A DNA stretch of 64,000 bases from Lasiosphaeria ovina (Eukaryota > Ascomycota > Sordariomycetes > Sordariales > Lasiosphaeriaceae), in assembly GCA_033439765.1 (NCBI GenBank), contig JAULSN010000006.1, positions 1,178,001-1,242,000 of the forward strand. The letters run 5' to 3'. The position numbers and the translations under genes were made by a program. Positions 23,079 through 35,700 of the stretch are shown piece by piece; position 1 is the first letter of the stretch; each line of letters starts with the position of its first letter. A model generated the notes under the pieces. It was given only the letters and a program-made list of their open reading frames with translations. It was not told the origin of the DNA and did no database searches.

Positions 23079-26000
23079 GAAAAAGGCTCGCCCTCGAGTC
23101 CTTTGTGTGAAAAGAAAAAAAAAAATTTTGTGGCCACCAATAGTAATCGAACAAGTAACCTTCTGGAATAAACCGCTTTATTTCTTTCGTATTGAACGGA
23201 GTATGCGCATAACTCCGGAGTCTATCGCTATATTATTGTCTTCGTAAGGTGGATCAATTTCGTCGCGCTCGCACGCCTCGCGCCACTATTGCAGTCGCTT
23301 CGGCGGGCCTATATTGTCGGGGTGTTGGTTGTGGAAGTCGGCCAACTTCAGGGGCGCATTCTTGAATCCTAATGTATCGTACTACGTTGGATCTGGATCC
23401 CATCCGCGCTATTCCACCTGGTATTAGAGTACGTTTCCGTTTGTTCGGGAAGTAATAATCTTATCTACTTCCCATTCCTCCTTATTATCAAGTAGCTCTC
23501 CTAGCGGGTTATCGTTGGCCTATCCCGGTACGGGGTTATTTAGGTACTTCCTTAGGCGATCGGCGTGAAATACTAAGGAGCCCTTCTAATCGTCCGGGAC
23601 TTCCAATTAGTAGGAGTATCCTACTATACTGAGGATCTTATAGTAGCGGCGTATTAACGGGTAGTCCAGCTTATCGCTCGGGCGGTTAGTAGACTAGGAT
23701 TTCTTAATAATAAAGACGTAGTCGCCGGGACCGAAGTCAAGTTCCCTACGATACTTATTAGCCTATTTCGCCTACCTCTACTATACTAAACGTATCGTAT
23801 CTTTAGCCGAGTTAATAAATCCCTATATATATTTCGCTATATCCTAAGCTTCTTATCTATTAAGCCGTTCGTAGTAGGGAATAGTAGTATCGAGGGGGGT
23901 CCTCGCACTCTAGTCGAACGGTAAGTTTATCGGGAAACCTATTAGGACCTCGTATAGGGATAGTCCTATATTATTATATAGTAAGGAGCCCGCTACGGCG
24001 TCTATAGCGGGTATCGCTCTAGACTAATTATCCTAATAATAGTTAACGAAAGGTCGTAGACGTTAGTCGATATATTAGTTTATAATTTCTACTTAGCTAG
24101 CGCTCTAAGAGTATCTAGTAGAAGAGAGCTTCTACTTAATCCCGAGTAGTCTAGATATTTCGTCGGTAAAGTCCGCTATAAACTGGGGTCCTTAATCCGA
24201 TCCGACTTCGTAAGATAATCCGAATACTCGATAAGGTCCTTTATAGTATATTAGGGTAGCGTCCTTAGCCGTAGCGTTCTTATAATAGGGGATATACTAG
24301 GGTTACTTACTAAGTCTATCTACTATTACGAGAATATTATCGAATCCATATCGGTCTAAGGGTTAGCTTTTAAAATTAATAACTATTAAAGACTAAGGCC
24401 GGAGTAGAATAGGTAAGGGATATAGTAAACTAGGGGTCTTATCCTTAGGGTAGCGTACTAGTTAGTAGGCTATATAGTTCGTAACGTATTAGTTAGAGAA
24501 CGTCCTTATTTCGGGCTACTAGTAGTATAGCTTTAAGAGTTTGAAAGTTTTATTACGCCCGGGATAAGCCGTAATAATTCTACTATAAACCTCTTTTATA
24601 AGTAATATCCGGAGGTTATCCTTTCCTAAGACTACTAGTTTTCTATCGCGCGTAAGGAGTCCTAATTCGGATAGGGCGAACTTAGTATCTCCCTATTACG
24701 CTCTCTCTCACTATACGCTTATCTCCGGATCCTTACGATTAGCGGTAATAATCTCGTCGATAACCTCGATACCTAAAGGTTAAGCTAGCGGTTCGTCGTT
24801 CTCTAGGAGGGAGATCTTTAGGGCTAGCGTACTAATCTACTCCGGGGAGGGGAGTTTATCTCCTTTATCCTAGGCTAGTATACTAATTTATCCTTCTAGT
24901 AGCTTAAAGATCCGTATATAACGTTCCGCTTTACGCTTCGCTTTAATAATAACTAGATCTTCTATTTTACGGGAGAGCGCGTCTATTATAATATTCTCCT
25001 TCCCTAGTCGATATATAAACTAGATATTATATCGTAATAAATTATCCTACTAGTTCACTTATCGCTAACCTAGTAGTCTCTTCTCCGAATAGAACTTAAG
25101 AGCCTTATAGTCGGTAACGGCGAGGAATGGTTTCTATAACCCCTATAGTATAGTACGCTAGGTTTCTAGACCTCTAACGATAGCGAGGAGCTCTTTATCT
25201 TATATCGGGTAATTATACTCGGCTCCTTATAGGGTTTCCGAATAATAGGCTACTAGGTACTATTCGCTATCCTCCCCTATTTACGTGAGTACTCCCGTAA
25301 CTACGCCGTTCGAGGAGTCCGTTTCTATACGGGTTTCTATATAGAAGTCGAAGTATCCGAGTAGTAGGGCGGTAAGTAGGGAGTACTTAAGCTCCTCAAA
25401 TACCTCCTAATAATAGGGTAACTATACGAATAGTTAGTCTTTCCTCGTAAGGTCCGTTATAGGGCGGGCTATCCGGCTATAATCTTTAATAAACCGGCGG
25501 AAATAGTTATAAAACCCGAGGAAAGACTAGATCCCTTTTACGGTCGTAGGCCTTTCCTAGTTTCTAACTACGGAGGTCTTTTCTAGGTCTACGCGTATAC
25601 CGTCTTTTCCGATAATAAAGCCTAAGTAGCGAGTCTCGGTAATATAGAACTCGTATTTCTTAATATCGGCCTAGAGGCCGTACTCTCTTAACTTAGCGAG
25701 GACCTTTTTAATATACTCCTTATATTCCTCTAGGGAGTTAGAAAAGATAAGAATATTATCGATATAGGTACTATAGAATATATCGAGGTATTCTACTAAT
25801 ACTTCGTTAATAAATCGCTAGAAAGTAGCGGGTCTATTAATTAACCCGAAGGGTAGGACTCGGTACTAGTAGGACCCGTACCTTATCCTGAACGCGGTTA
25901 ATTCGATATTATCGTTATGGATTCTTAGCCTATAGAAGGCTTACTGGATATCGATTTTGGTAAAGATCTTCTTACTAGTAATTAGCACGAGGGTCTCGTC

Positions 26001-29000
26001 GATAAGGGGGATCGGGTACCGATCCTTCTAGGTAATTAAGTTCAGTCGTCGGTAGTCGATATAAAAACGGAGTCCTCCTCTAGGCTTAGCTACTATTAGT
26101 ACCGGGGCTACCTAAGGGGCTAAGCTAGGCTCGATAAATCCCTTTTATAGGTACTCCGTAATATATATACGATAAGCCTCTAGTTCCTCTAGAGATATCT
26201 TATAGAGAGGGCTATAGATAAGGTCTTTCTCTAAGGTCTTACCTTCTAATAGCTCGATACGGTGATTAGCCTTTCCTAGGCGGTAGGGTATACGAACGTC
26301 CGATTCGGCTTTACTAAAGACGTCTAGGAAATTATAGTACACTATAGGGACGGTCTAGATAATTTTCTTAGCTAGATCTATATCGTCTTTTAGTAACTAC
26401 TATTCCCGGCGGTCTTGGATATACCGGTCTAGCTTATATAACGATATAATATGGATAGAGTCCTACGCCTTATAGGCCGTCTTAAAGAACGATATAGCTC
26501 TAACTATACGTAGGTTAGGTATACGCTCTTTATACTAGCTAATAGCGTCTCGCTTTATCTTATATCGCCCGCGAATATCCGTTTCCGGGTATAAGGAAGT
26601 AATCGTTACCTTCGGTTAACTTAGTTCCGGTAGGCTTAGTTAACCTTCCTTATTATCGCTACTACTACTATTATGGAGTTCCCGCTCTATACGGTTTAGC
26701 TCGCGTTATTGGAAGTTACTAGACGACGACCTCCGGGGTTATTAGTTAAGGAAACGAACTTTCTTTAGACGGGGAATAGTAGGGGTAGGCGTAGGAGAAG
26801 TAGTAGGTTCTAGTTTAATAGCTTGTTACTCTAGGATCTTAATTCGATTACGGATACTACGTCTATCCTAACGTCGTTTATCCTTAGCGTCTATAGCCCG
26901 TTACCTCCGTACTATATCCTCCTAATAGCTCTTACTCTTAAGAAGCTTGGTCTTCCCGACTAGGATATCTATCTAGTACCGCGGGTCAACGTTCTAGTCG
27001 GGGGGGAATAGTAGGCGTTACTTTATATAGTCCGCCTATACGTCGTAGTACGCGAACCAGTTCTTACTAATAAGGATATCGTACCTTATCTCGAGTATAA
27101 TTATCCATTTATTATAAATAGTTCGCCCTTATATACGGAGGTACCCTCGTACTAGCCTACTAATATCCTATATAGGCTTACCTCGATAGTCGGAAACTCC
27201 TCTCTTACGAAAGTTATCTAGTTAATCGGACTATAGGTACTTTACTATTCGTTTAGCGAATCTAGGGCTTATAAATATATAACTATCTACTCTTATATCT
27301 ATTAATATATTAGAAGTAGAAAGAGAAAATCCATTATTAGCTATACTATAGTTATAGAGGAAGGAACCTCCACTAATAAGGGGGCTAATATTAAAGGAAC
27401 TATTACTTAATTATTCTAACGAAATACCTTATCTTAATATACTTAATCCTATCTTCTTCTTCGTCAATCTTAGGGATATATTCCCTAGGAGGGAGTCCTT
27501 ATTTCCTAGGGCGCCTAGTTTATTAACTTAATATTAGTATCGTTATTATCGCTTATCGACGAAGACTGGCTATTATCTTTCTCCGAGTCCGAATTAAATT
27601 GCTATATAATAGCTCGGATTTTGGCTTCCTATTAGCGACGAGCTTACTCCTTAAGCGGGCAATTATTCTAGACGTAGCCTTTCTCGCGGTATACGAAGTA
27701 ACGACCTTCCTTAGTAAGCTATATAACTTCGGTCTTATTAGGACGTAGGGGAAGCGACGGGGAGTTACCCGAGGCTACTAGCTTCGGGTTCCTAATAGGG
27801 GTATTTAGGCGGTAACTACCACTACGACGAGTCTTGTCTTTCTTTACGGTAGGAACTAGGTCCTTCTACTTAGCCTCTTTTCGCTAACGTACGTTAGTGA
27901 AGTTTCGGGTAATACTTTATCCGTACTTGGCGACGCTCTCGAAAGTGGCGTCCGGGGCCAAGAATATAGGTATTATGGCGGTAATATAGCTGGGGTGAAT
28001 CTTACGGCGGAACTCTATAATCCATTCCGACTTCGGTTTACGGACCTTACCTACTAAACGAATAAACTTATTCTTAAACTTAATATAATCGTTACCGACG
28101 TTTTCTATAGCCAACTTATCGTAATTATCCTAAGCGGTCTTAAGGCGATTCGGGTTATACTATTCGGACTAGATAAGATCGAGTAAGGCGTTACTAGTAG
28201 TAATTAGTTCAGGGTGGTTATTCGATATATAGGGATTAATCGTATCCGAGGCTATACCTACCAAATAGTTCTCGATATACGCTATACGTACGCGGTCGGT
28301 AGTAAAGTGGTTAGCGTTACCTTCTAACTTATTTATTAAGTATTAATAGAAGATCTCGAATTCCACCTTATCTACGTTAGGGTCGGCGTTCTAGGGCTTT
28401 AGGCTATTAATCTTCGCGGAACGGGTAGCTCGCTAGGTCGAGGTCTCTAATAGGGCCGGTATAGTACGGGGTAGGCGGCTACGATTCCTAATAGTATTCT
28501 AGGTACTAATATTAATATTAATCGTAGTCGAGGGGTCGGGAATAGAAGTAACCGACGGAGTCGGGTTCGGAGTATTCAGGTTCTTAAGCTTGCGATTCTC
28601 GATAGCTTACTCGGCGATCGTCTATTAGAGGTCGAACGTATCGGCGACCTTATCTTATAATTCTTACTCCAAGCTGGCGATACGGGCTTGGGTATCGCTA
28701 AGAGCGACGTTAGGGTTCTTCAGCACCTCTTTAATATTCTAGGTAAATACTTTAGTCTATTAGAAAAGAAGTTCCTAGTTAGTATCTAGTCGGCTAGCGG
28801 TGGTTAGTAATTCGGCGTTCTGGGCTCGAAAAGCGGCTATAGCGATAGCTCGGAACTTGAATTCCTAGTATATGGCGTCTTTATTATCTTTCACTATACG
28901 GGCGAAGTCGTCTCGTAAGTAGAGTCTATTAAAAGCGGGCTAAGTATCGATACCTTTATTAGTTATCGGGCGGAAATAAAAAGCTACTCCTATAGTCGCT

Positions 29001-29320
29001 CGGCGACCGTAATACTCGGCGATCTTACCTATACGAAGTGCGGTATTAATACGCTATTAGTCGGTCGTCATCTCGAAGCGTTCCCTAGGCATTTCGGCTA
29101 TAATAACTCGCTTATAGAACTCGAGCTAGGTCTCGTTTTCATCGATAGCAATACGCGGGTTAGTAATATTAAGGGATAGGCGCGACGCTCCGCGCACTAC
29201 TCCCATTCGCATTAGATTAGGGTACGGCGGCATTATAGCGTCCAACGCTATAGGGTTATAGTCAATTTCAGTTCTAGCCTTCTACGTAGTAGTAGCGGCT
29301 TCTTCGGGGGATCTCGGCAT
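23079..29320 (-). pseudogene. A1 gag-pol, RIP-inactivated
   Basis: Gag begins at ATG 29320 (minus, MPRSPEEAATTT) and soon meets a stop. A gag fragment without stops lies at 27917-28114. The protease-like motif (DIRVDSYIFI) is near 27265-27320. The reverse-transcriptase motif reads YIDNILIFS near 25740-25770, where the family has YIDD. RNase H and integrase follow at lower coordinates. The chromodomain (EEWEVDKIITSR ... RGWDPDPT ... FHNQHPDNIGPPKRL) is at about 23295-23485. Stops replace conserved Trp and Gln codons throughout, the TGG-to-TAG and CAG-to-TAG pattern of RIP. Confidence 0.88.
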
Positions 29321-29448
29321 CGTAACGGAGATACTTCAAGTCTTCGGTCGGGGTTCGTCAGGTCAATCTTATTAGTCGGTTTCTTCTTCTTCAGGTCGGT
29401 AGGATATTAGAAAGCCTTCCCAGGCGGTGGATATTAACCTTAGAATAA

Positions 29449-29701
29449 TATGATAGCGGTTAATAGCAACTAGGAAAAGGATCGCTAATATAGCTATACC
29501 ATAGTCTAAGGATTCTAAGGTGAAGAAGAAAGGAAGAAAATCTACAAAGGTGCGATTATAGTCGCGGGGTAAGTATGGGCTAGGGCTTAGGGAGCACGGA
29601 CCTCTGGGGCTTGCGGGAGGTCACGTACGACTAATCCTAATCGGGGCTAGTAATGAGCTTAAATCCGTGGTGGGGCCTTGGCGCTGGTGCCGACCGTGAC
29701 A
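29449..29701 (-). repeat. 5' LTR of A1
   Basis: 253 bp, same ends as the 3' LTR but with extra G-to-A and C-to-T changes (TATGATAGCGG for TGTGACAGCGG on the plus strand). Confidence 0.9.
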
Positions 29702-29834
29702 GGTCTAGCCGCCCGAAAGTCCTTATAGAATACGATAAAAGGCATATCTTACGTCTAATTAATTAAGATCCTTTTATTTCTAGCCTAGAAATCAAAATCT
29801 AGGCTGGTTTAACTTACTATATTAATATAATAAC
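29702..29834. other. Left arm of element T, inner part
   Basis: Continues element T after A1. It matches, inverted, the right-arm sequence from 60,950 upward, including CTAGAAATCAAAATCTAG. Ends at ATAAC, where element C is inserted. Confidence 0.75.
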
Positions 29835-30079
29835 TGTGAAGGTAGGCATATATAGGAGATAATGCTGCAAGTAAAGAATGGCTAGATTCGTAGATAACTA
29901 AGCTAAAGAAAGAAAAAGGAAAAAGAAGAAGTCTGCGGGCTCTGCAGGCTTCTAGTTTTGTAGTGGTGTGCGGGGTCGTGGTGCTAGTCCCGATCGGGAA
30001 TAGCGGGGCCTGCACACTAGGGCTAGCAGCTAGGGCATGGTTGCGGCACCACGGACCTCAGTTCAGCCGTGCCGTAACA
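29835..30079 (-). repeat. 3' LTR of element C
   Basis: 245 bp, minus strand TGTTACGGCACGGC to CTACCTTCACA. Followed (minus-strand upstream side) by polypurine tract GCGCGGGAGGGGGGGGTAA at about 30080-30100. Similar to the B LTRs but clearly diverged in the middle. Confidence 0.88.
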
Positions 30080-30143
30080 TTACCCCCCCCTCCCGCGCGT
30101 GGGGTCCTTTATTCATGAAGAATAAAATAAAAAATAAAAAATT

Positions 30144-30263
30144 TGGATCGCGTAAGATTCGAACCTACGACTTCGTACTCACTCCTACCTTAAGGACAGG
30201 CCTAGGCCTATCCTTAAGATAGAAGATATAGGATAACGTATTATACCGCTAGACCAGCGACCC
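30144..30263 (-). pseudogene. tRNA-like sequence inside element C
   Basis: On the minus strand a 7-bp acceptor stem GGGTCGC/GCGATCC (one G-U), discriminator A, a perfect A box TGGTCTAGCGG and a T arm GTAGG-TTCGAAT-CTTAC can be drawn. T6 runs follow (minus strand AAATTTTTTATTTTTT), a pol III terminator. The middle is abnormal: anticodon stem not convincing, and a palindrome (TTAAGGATAGG ... CCTGTCCTTAA) occupies the intron position. Several mismatches are RIP-type transitions. It lies between the integrase end and the polypurine tract. Isotype cannot be assigned. Confidence 0.65.
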
Positions 30264-31270
30264 TACTCGTTTATTAGAAATCTCGTTACGAAAAGTTAAT
30301 TAAGTAGGCTCGGCCCTATAATTACTTCTTCCTTATTAATCTTCGTAGCTTACGTTCGCCCGTATTAATAGGTCTATTATCCTTATCGTAGTCGTCGGCT
30401 ATCTTATCGGCTATATATATGGCCGTCCATAACTATAGGCGCTTTGGTAGCCCTACTAGGTTAGGGTATTATTCGTGGAACTCGTATAGCTTCGCTAGGG
30501 CGTTCTTGAAGTTCCTAGCTAGGTATTACGTCGGATCTGGGTCCTAGCCTCTCTATTATACTTAGTACTCGAGGCGGCCGTACGTTATTCTTGAGGTTAA
30601 TATATAGTCGACTTCCTATTCTTCCTCCTTATTAACTATCTCTAAGGGATTCTCTACTTCTTATCCTAGTAGCGGGTTATTAGTATAACGCTTAAGCGTA
30701 TCCGTATAGAATATATCTATTACCTTCTAGCTAGTAGGAACCTCTAATCTATAGGAGTATCTAACCATCTCGACGATTCGATAGTACTATCGTATAAGAG
30801 GGAAATCTAGCTTATTACTAGGTCTATCTATAGACTAATTCTTCTTAATAATAAATACTCTATCGCTAACGCCGAAGTCCGGTTCTCGGCGATATTTATT
30901 AGCCTAGTTAACCTATACTTATTATACCTTTTGAATTATCTCCCTAACGTAGTCGACGTACTTCTATATCGTTCTTAGAGTATCCTAAGCGTCTTCCCTA
31001 TTTAGCTTCTCCCTAGTCGGCAAGCCCGCTAGCTTAGTACGTTTGGTCCAATCGTACTAGGTAGGTATTTCGAATCCGAATAGTACCTCGTAAGGTTCTA
31101 TTCCCGTACTAGCGTACGGTAGGCTATTTTAGGCGAAGTCCATAGTAAGGATCGCTTTTAACTAGTTATCTTAGTAGTAGTTTACGAACGGTCGAAGTCG
31201 TTATTCCAGGTATTAATTTATAATCTCGACTTAGCCTACGGTTTGGGAATATCCTAAGGAAGATAACTTC

Positions 31271-31525
31271 TGTCACGGCAGGTGCGAAGGACATTTGGGT
31301 GGCCCTAATCGGTCGCACGCTACACGACTCGAGCTAACTAAGCAACCCCGCTGTTGGTGGCCCGTGCCAAGTCCTGCCACGTGACCCACAAAACCTAGCC
31401 CACTTCTCCGCGTACCGCGTAGCCTTTTGGAACTTTCTTTTCTTTTTCTTTCCTTAGCTTTAGATTCTACGAATATAACGATGATTAGTATAGCCCTATC
31501 TTATTAAATCGACTATACGGTAATA
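31271..31525 (+). repeat. 5' LTR of D
   Basis: 255 bp, TGTCACGGCAGGTGCG to CTATACGGTAATA. Pyrimidine-rich tract (TTCTTTTCTTTTTCTTTCC) in the middle. Confidence 0.9.
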
Positions 31526-32358
31526 ATCTAAAGCTCATAACCTATTACCTAGGAAGGCCTTAAAGAATATCCCACCGAAGATTTGTTTATTTTCGTTAAA
31601 ATCCACTACCGTCGTAAAGAAGGGTACGTACTAGTTGTACGAGACCAGAACCTAGCGACCGTACGGAAGGAGTCGTACCAAGCGGTATAAACCTACGGGG
31701 AAGTCCCTATATAACCGAGGGAATATCTACTATCGGTTCGGATTATTCTATGGAGGAGAACCTCCAGCGGGCCCTCGAGGAGGTCGCCTACCGATAGGAT
31801 AACTTTATTAAAGCCTAGCCGTATAAGATCTCTAATACTATTCTCTCCCGGTTAGTCCGCGAATACGAGACTTTAGCTCGTACTATAAGAACTATATCGG
31901 CAAGAGTTCCTATAATAACGATTCGTAACCCCGTTCCGGGAATAAGTAAGGCCGAAATCAATCGAGAAGTCTATAACTAGGCTATCCTCCTAGAGATCGC
32001 TAAAGTATAGTTTGATCTAACTCTCGAGGACCTTGAGGGTGATTTCTAGTAGAAGATTACTAATATAGCCGCTATATTCGTTAAACGCGGAAAGAAGGGA
32101 CCCGCTATACTATTCTGAACGCTCCTCCCGGAGAATAAGGACCTAACCTTTAAGGGGCTAATAGATATAAAGGATTTCGAGCGTAAGGCGTCGTATAACC
32201 CCGATAAGCTTTAACGCGAAATAAAATTATGAATAATTATAATATATACGCTCTATAGGCAGGTAGTATAGCTATACGATATCGCTTATTACTAGTTAAC
32301 CGTAATCCGAAATATCCGTTCGTAGGCCGACCGCCTCCTAATAGACGGACTAGCCCTA
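31526..32358 (+). pseudogene. D gag, 5' part
   Basis: Leader plus gag N-terminal sequence with RIP stops. The reading (LLIDGLA...) continues in frame after B1 into DALTSIEDDLLENT at 39106, showing B1 split one gene. Confidence 0.8.
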
Positions 32359-32602
32359 TGTCACGGCACGGCCGAACTGAGGTCCGTGGTGCCGCAACCA
32401 TGCCCTAGCTGCAAGCCCTGATGTGAAGGCCCCACTCCTCCCAATCGGGACTAGGGCCACGACCCCGCATACCACCACAAAACTGCCAGCCTACAGGGTA
32501 CGCAGGCTTCTTCTTTTCCTTTTCCTTTCTTTAGCTTAGTTATCTACGAATCTAGTCACTATTTACTTATAGCCTCGCCTCTTGTATATACCTGCCTTCA
32601 TA
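32359..32602 (+). repeat. 5' LTR of B1
   Basis: 244 bp, TGTCACGGCACGGCC to CCTGCCTTCATA (ancestral end CACA). Confidence 0.93.
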
Positions 32603-32753
32603 TTTAACTAAGCTCTTTTCCTTTGCCTAGGAAGGCCCAAATAATATCCCACCCTTGATTGACGATCGCGTACGACTACGCGAGAAGAATCGTTAGGAAC
32701 CCAGAACCCCCCAGAACTAATACGCGGCGCGATCGCCACGTACCACCGACATC

Positions 32754-35700
32754 ATGCCCCAGAGCACTTCGATGTCGAAGCCTGAGCGCGAGCGTACTTA
32801 GTAGGAGGTTAGGTTTGACCTAGAAGCCGTAGAGAGCTTTATTAATAGCGACAAGCGTCGACCTAATACCTCGCTACGTCGAAGATCGACGGTAGTCGGT
32901 ATTAGTATCGATTACGCCATAGCAACTACCTAAGGAAGTCCCCAGGGTAGTCGTTCAGGAATACCTGAACTAGAGAACCTATCGGAATAGATCTAAGGAA
33001 TAAAGGGTCTTCTTCCCGATATTCGTTTTACTAATACGATAGAAGACCTAGTTAAAGATCTAGTAGCCCGACTATAGACCTTAGTAGACGTTAACCCCTA
33101 GAGCGGAAAAACGGCCCTAGTTATTCCCTTCTAGGTTCTTGTAGAAGCTAACGAGGGTCGGATCCCTTTCGAAGGTTAGATAGACTATAATAACTTTACT
33201 AAGCTAGTCTATAAGCACCTAGAGAGTATATTTATCGAGTTCAAGTTACGCTATAATATAATAATTACCTATAAGTAGTAGGTAATAGACCTCTATTCGG
33301 TCGCTATCGACCTCGACCGTACTATCGTATAAATATACGATAAGATAACTCTTTTTTAGCCTTAATTAACGATTAGGCTAAGCGTCTTAAGGATGAACTC
33401 TTTAGTACTATAAATAAGAAAGAAGATATCTAGGAGTAAGTGGTAAGTCTCTAAGGAGATAAGAAGAAACTGAGTAAGTAAATTACGAGCCTTAACGCCG
33501 TAATCGCGACCTATCTTATTAATATATTCCCGAACTTATATACTACGGAAGGTCCTCCTACTCCCCTAAGATAGAGATCTACTAGCCGTAGAGTTACCCC
33601 CCTTATTAATATAACGGAGGTCTTAGCTAGATCCAAGATAGATCGTAGTACTAAAATGACCGACCCCCCGGTCTTCTCGGTAGATAAGTCTAAGGATTAG
33701 GTGACCTTTAATATATAGTACTAACTAATAGAGAATAAGTTAGAGGGAAATAAAGACCACTTCGTTACCGATAGGACTAGAGTCTTTTATATCTAGGGAC
33801 GACTAGGTGGAGACGTAGCCCTAAACCTCCTTCCTTATATAAGAACGGGCACCCCTAACTAGATTACTACTTTAGAGGAATTACTAAGTTACCTATAGAA
33901 TAAGTACTACGACTAATTTGAGGAAGACGAAGCCCTATTTAAGTACGAGAAACTGGTCTTTCGACCTAGAGATGACTTTCCTAAGTTCAAGAACGAGTTC
34001 GTTCGCCTAGCTAGGTAGTACCAGAAGCCCAAGTCTAAGTAGAAGCGCGAGTTCAAGCGTAAGTTAACTACTATACTCTAGACTAACCTCGTAGTCTCTT
34101 ACGAAGACCCTGGTATTAATTTCGAGAAGTATACTCGCTTAGCCTTAGCTATATCCCTAAGTCTTAAGTAAGGATAGGAGCGTCGGAAGGATACCCCTTC
34201 CGGAGCTAAGAATAATAACGGTAACGTAAGGCGTACCCCTACTATATAGCCTACGGCTAAAGGATCCGGACCGTTAAGAAGCCGACTTAGTAAGGAAGAA
34301 ATCGCCTAATTTATTAAGGAGGGTCGTTACTTCTATTACCGTAACCTCGGACATACCAAGTTGGAGTACCCCGAGAAAACCGCCGTAGATAAGGTAGCTC
34401 AGGATAAAAAGAAGCCCTTAGTAGCCTCCGTTAGTAAGAGCAAGAATAAGAAGGAGAAGCCGGCCGATACGGATTCCGGTTCTACTAGCTCCAATACTTC
34501 TAGCGATTCGGAAAACTAGAGACCCTAGGGAATATGAACTCCCTCCTAGGGAAGGTATCCTTAATATATTACGATTTAGGCAAATTCATTAATTAGAAAC
34601 CCTTATTAGGGGGATCTAAGTTCCTCGCGGATTATACTATAATAAATAATAGAATATCTTTATCTATTACTAATATACTTATAGATACGGGAGTAACCGG
34701 GTATATCTTTATCGGTATCCCCTTTACTAAACGATTAAGGAAATTTCTCTACCTCGACCGAGTTAAGTACGCCGCTAACCCCGCCTAGATAGGAGGGTAC
34801 GATAGGAGTGGAAAGTAGAAGATTAATAGTATCCTTTACGGAGATATTAAGATCTAAGGCCGGACTTTCTAATACGAGGCGATAATCGTTACCGGTAATA
34901 ACTACGACCTTATTATTGGAGATAAGTTTCTAGAAAAATATAATATTAAGACTAGATCTAAGACTAAAGTCCTCGAGTTCCCCGAAGACCTCTCCTTAGA
35001 CCCCCCTATATAGACTACTATATCGATGGATTATATAACCGACTCTCTACCCGACCTATCTTATTAAGCCGATATAGACCGCCGGAATATACTACTAGAA
35101 AAGGAGATTAAGAGATAAAGGGATAGAGAAGTAATTAAGAAGAGGCTCTAAGAACTCGAGAACTAGAAAGCGGAACGAGAAATACTCCCTTTAATAACCC
35201 CGAGACCTAAATCGCCCCAAGGACTAGTAACTATCCTTCAGAAGTCAAGTAAGAAGAGAAAGAAGGTCTTATAGGACGAAGGTCTAGAGGTAATAGAACG
35301 GGACCTCTAGTAGGAATTACTACTAAAGAACCTAGAGGCCCCCGACCCAGCTACCTTAAGAAGGAACCTAGCTAGGGACCGAAAACTGGACTACCCTCTA
35401 GAAGATAAGTTCGGGAGGTATAGGATATAGCGAGACTATATTAGCTAGTATAAGGAGCGCCCTCCCGATATCGCCGTAGTAAACGAGGCAATATTTACGA
35501 TCTATATAAAAAAGACCCCTACTATATATACTAGCCTCTAGGAGATTTAGCAAATTATCGAGGTTAAGCGGATACCCCTCGGCGATCCGGGACTACTAGA
35601 TCCCTTAGCTCAAGATGAATAGAACCTTAGGGAGTAAGCCCTAAAACTCATCCTACCGGTCTACTATAACTACCTCGACGTATTTAGTAAAGCTACCTCC

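Larger units (their letters stand above)
22811..29701 (-). mobile_element. Full-length chromovirus (gypsy) LTR retrotransposon A1
   Basis: 6,891 bp on the minus strand, flanked by a perfect GGTCT duplication (22806-22810 and 29702-29706). The LTRs are 253 bp each. On the minus strand the order is gag, protease, reverse transcriptase/RNase H, integrase with chromodomain, polypurine tract. It interrupts the left arm of element T. Coding potential is destroyed by RIP. Confidence 0.92.
29835..31270 (-). mobile_element. Truncated chromovirus C (B-like family)
   Basis: Minus-strand element with its 3' LTR at the left and integrase C-terminal sequence extending to 31270, where element D interrupts it. 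It is homologous to B1/B2 (for example the C edge matches B1 near 37,840). The 5' flank ATAAC occurs again, inverted, in the right arm of T (60950-60954), as expected of its TSD. The upstream part of C is not found on the far side of D. Confidence 0.82.

Noticed and set aside
23079..23180. tRNA remnant in A1 next to its polypurine tract, like that of B and C
   Set aside because: A TTCGATT motif and a long T run are present, but no T-stem pairing can be drawn even allowing RIP changes.
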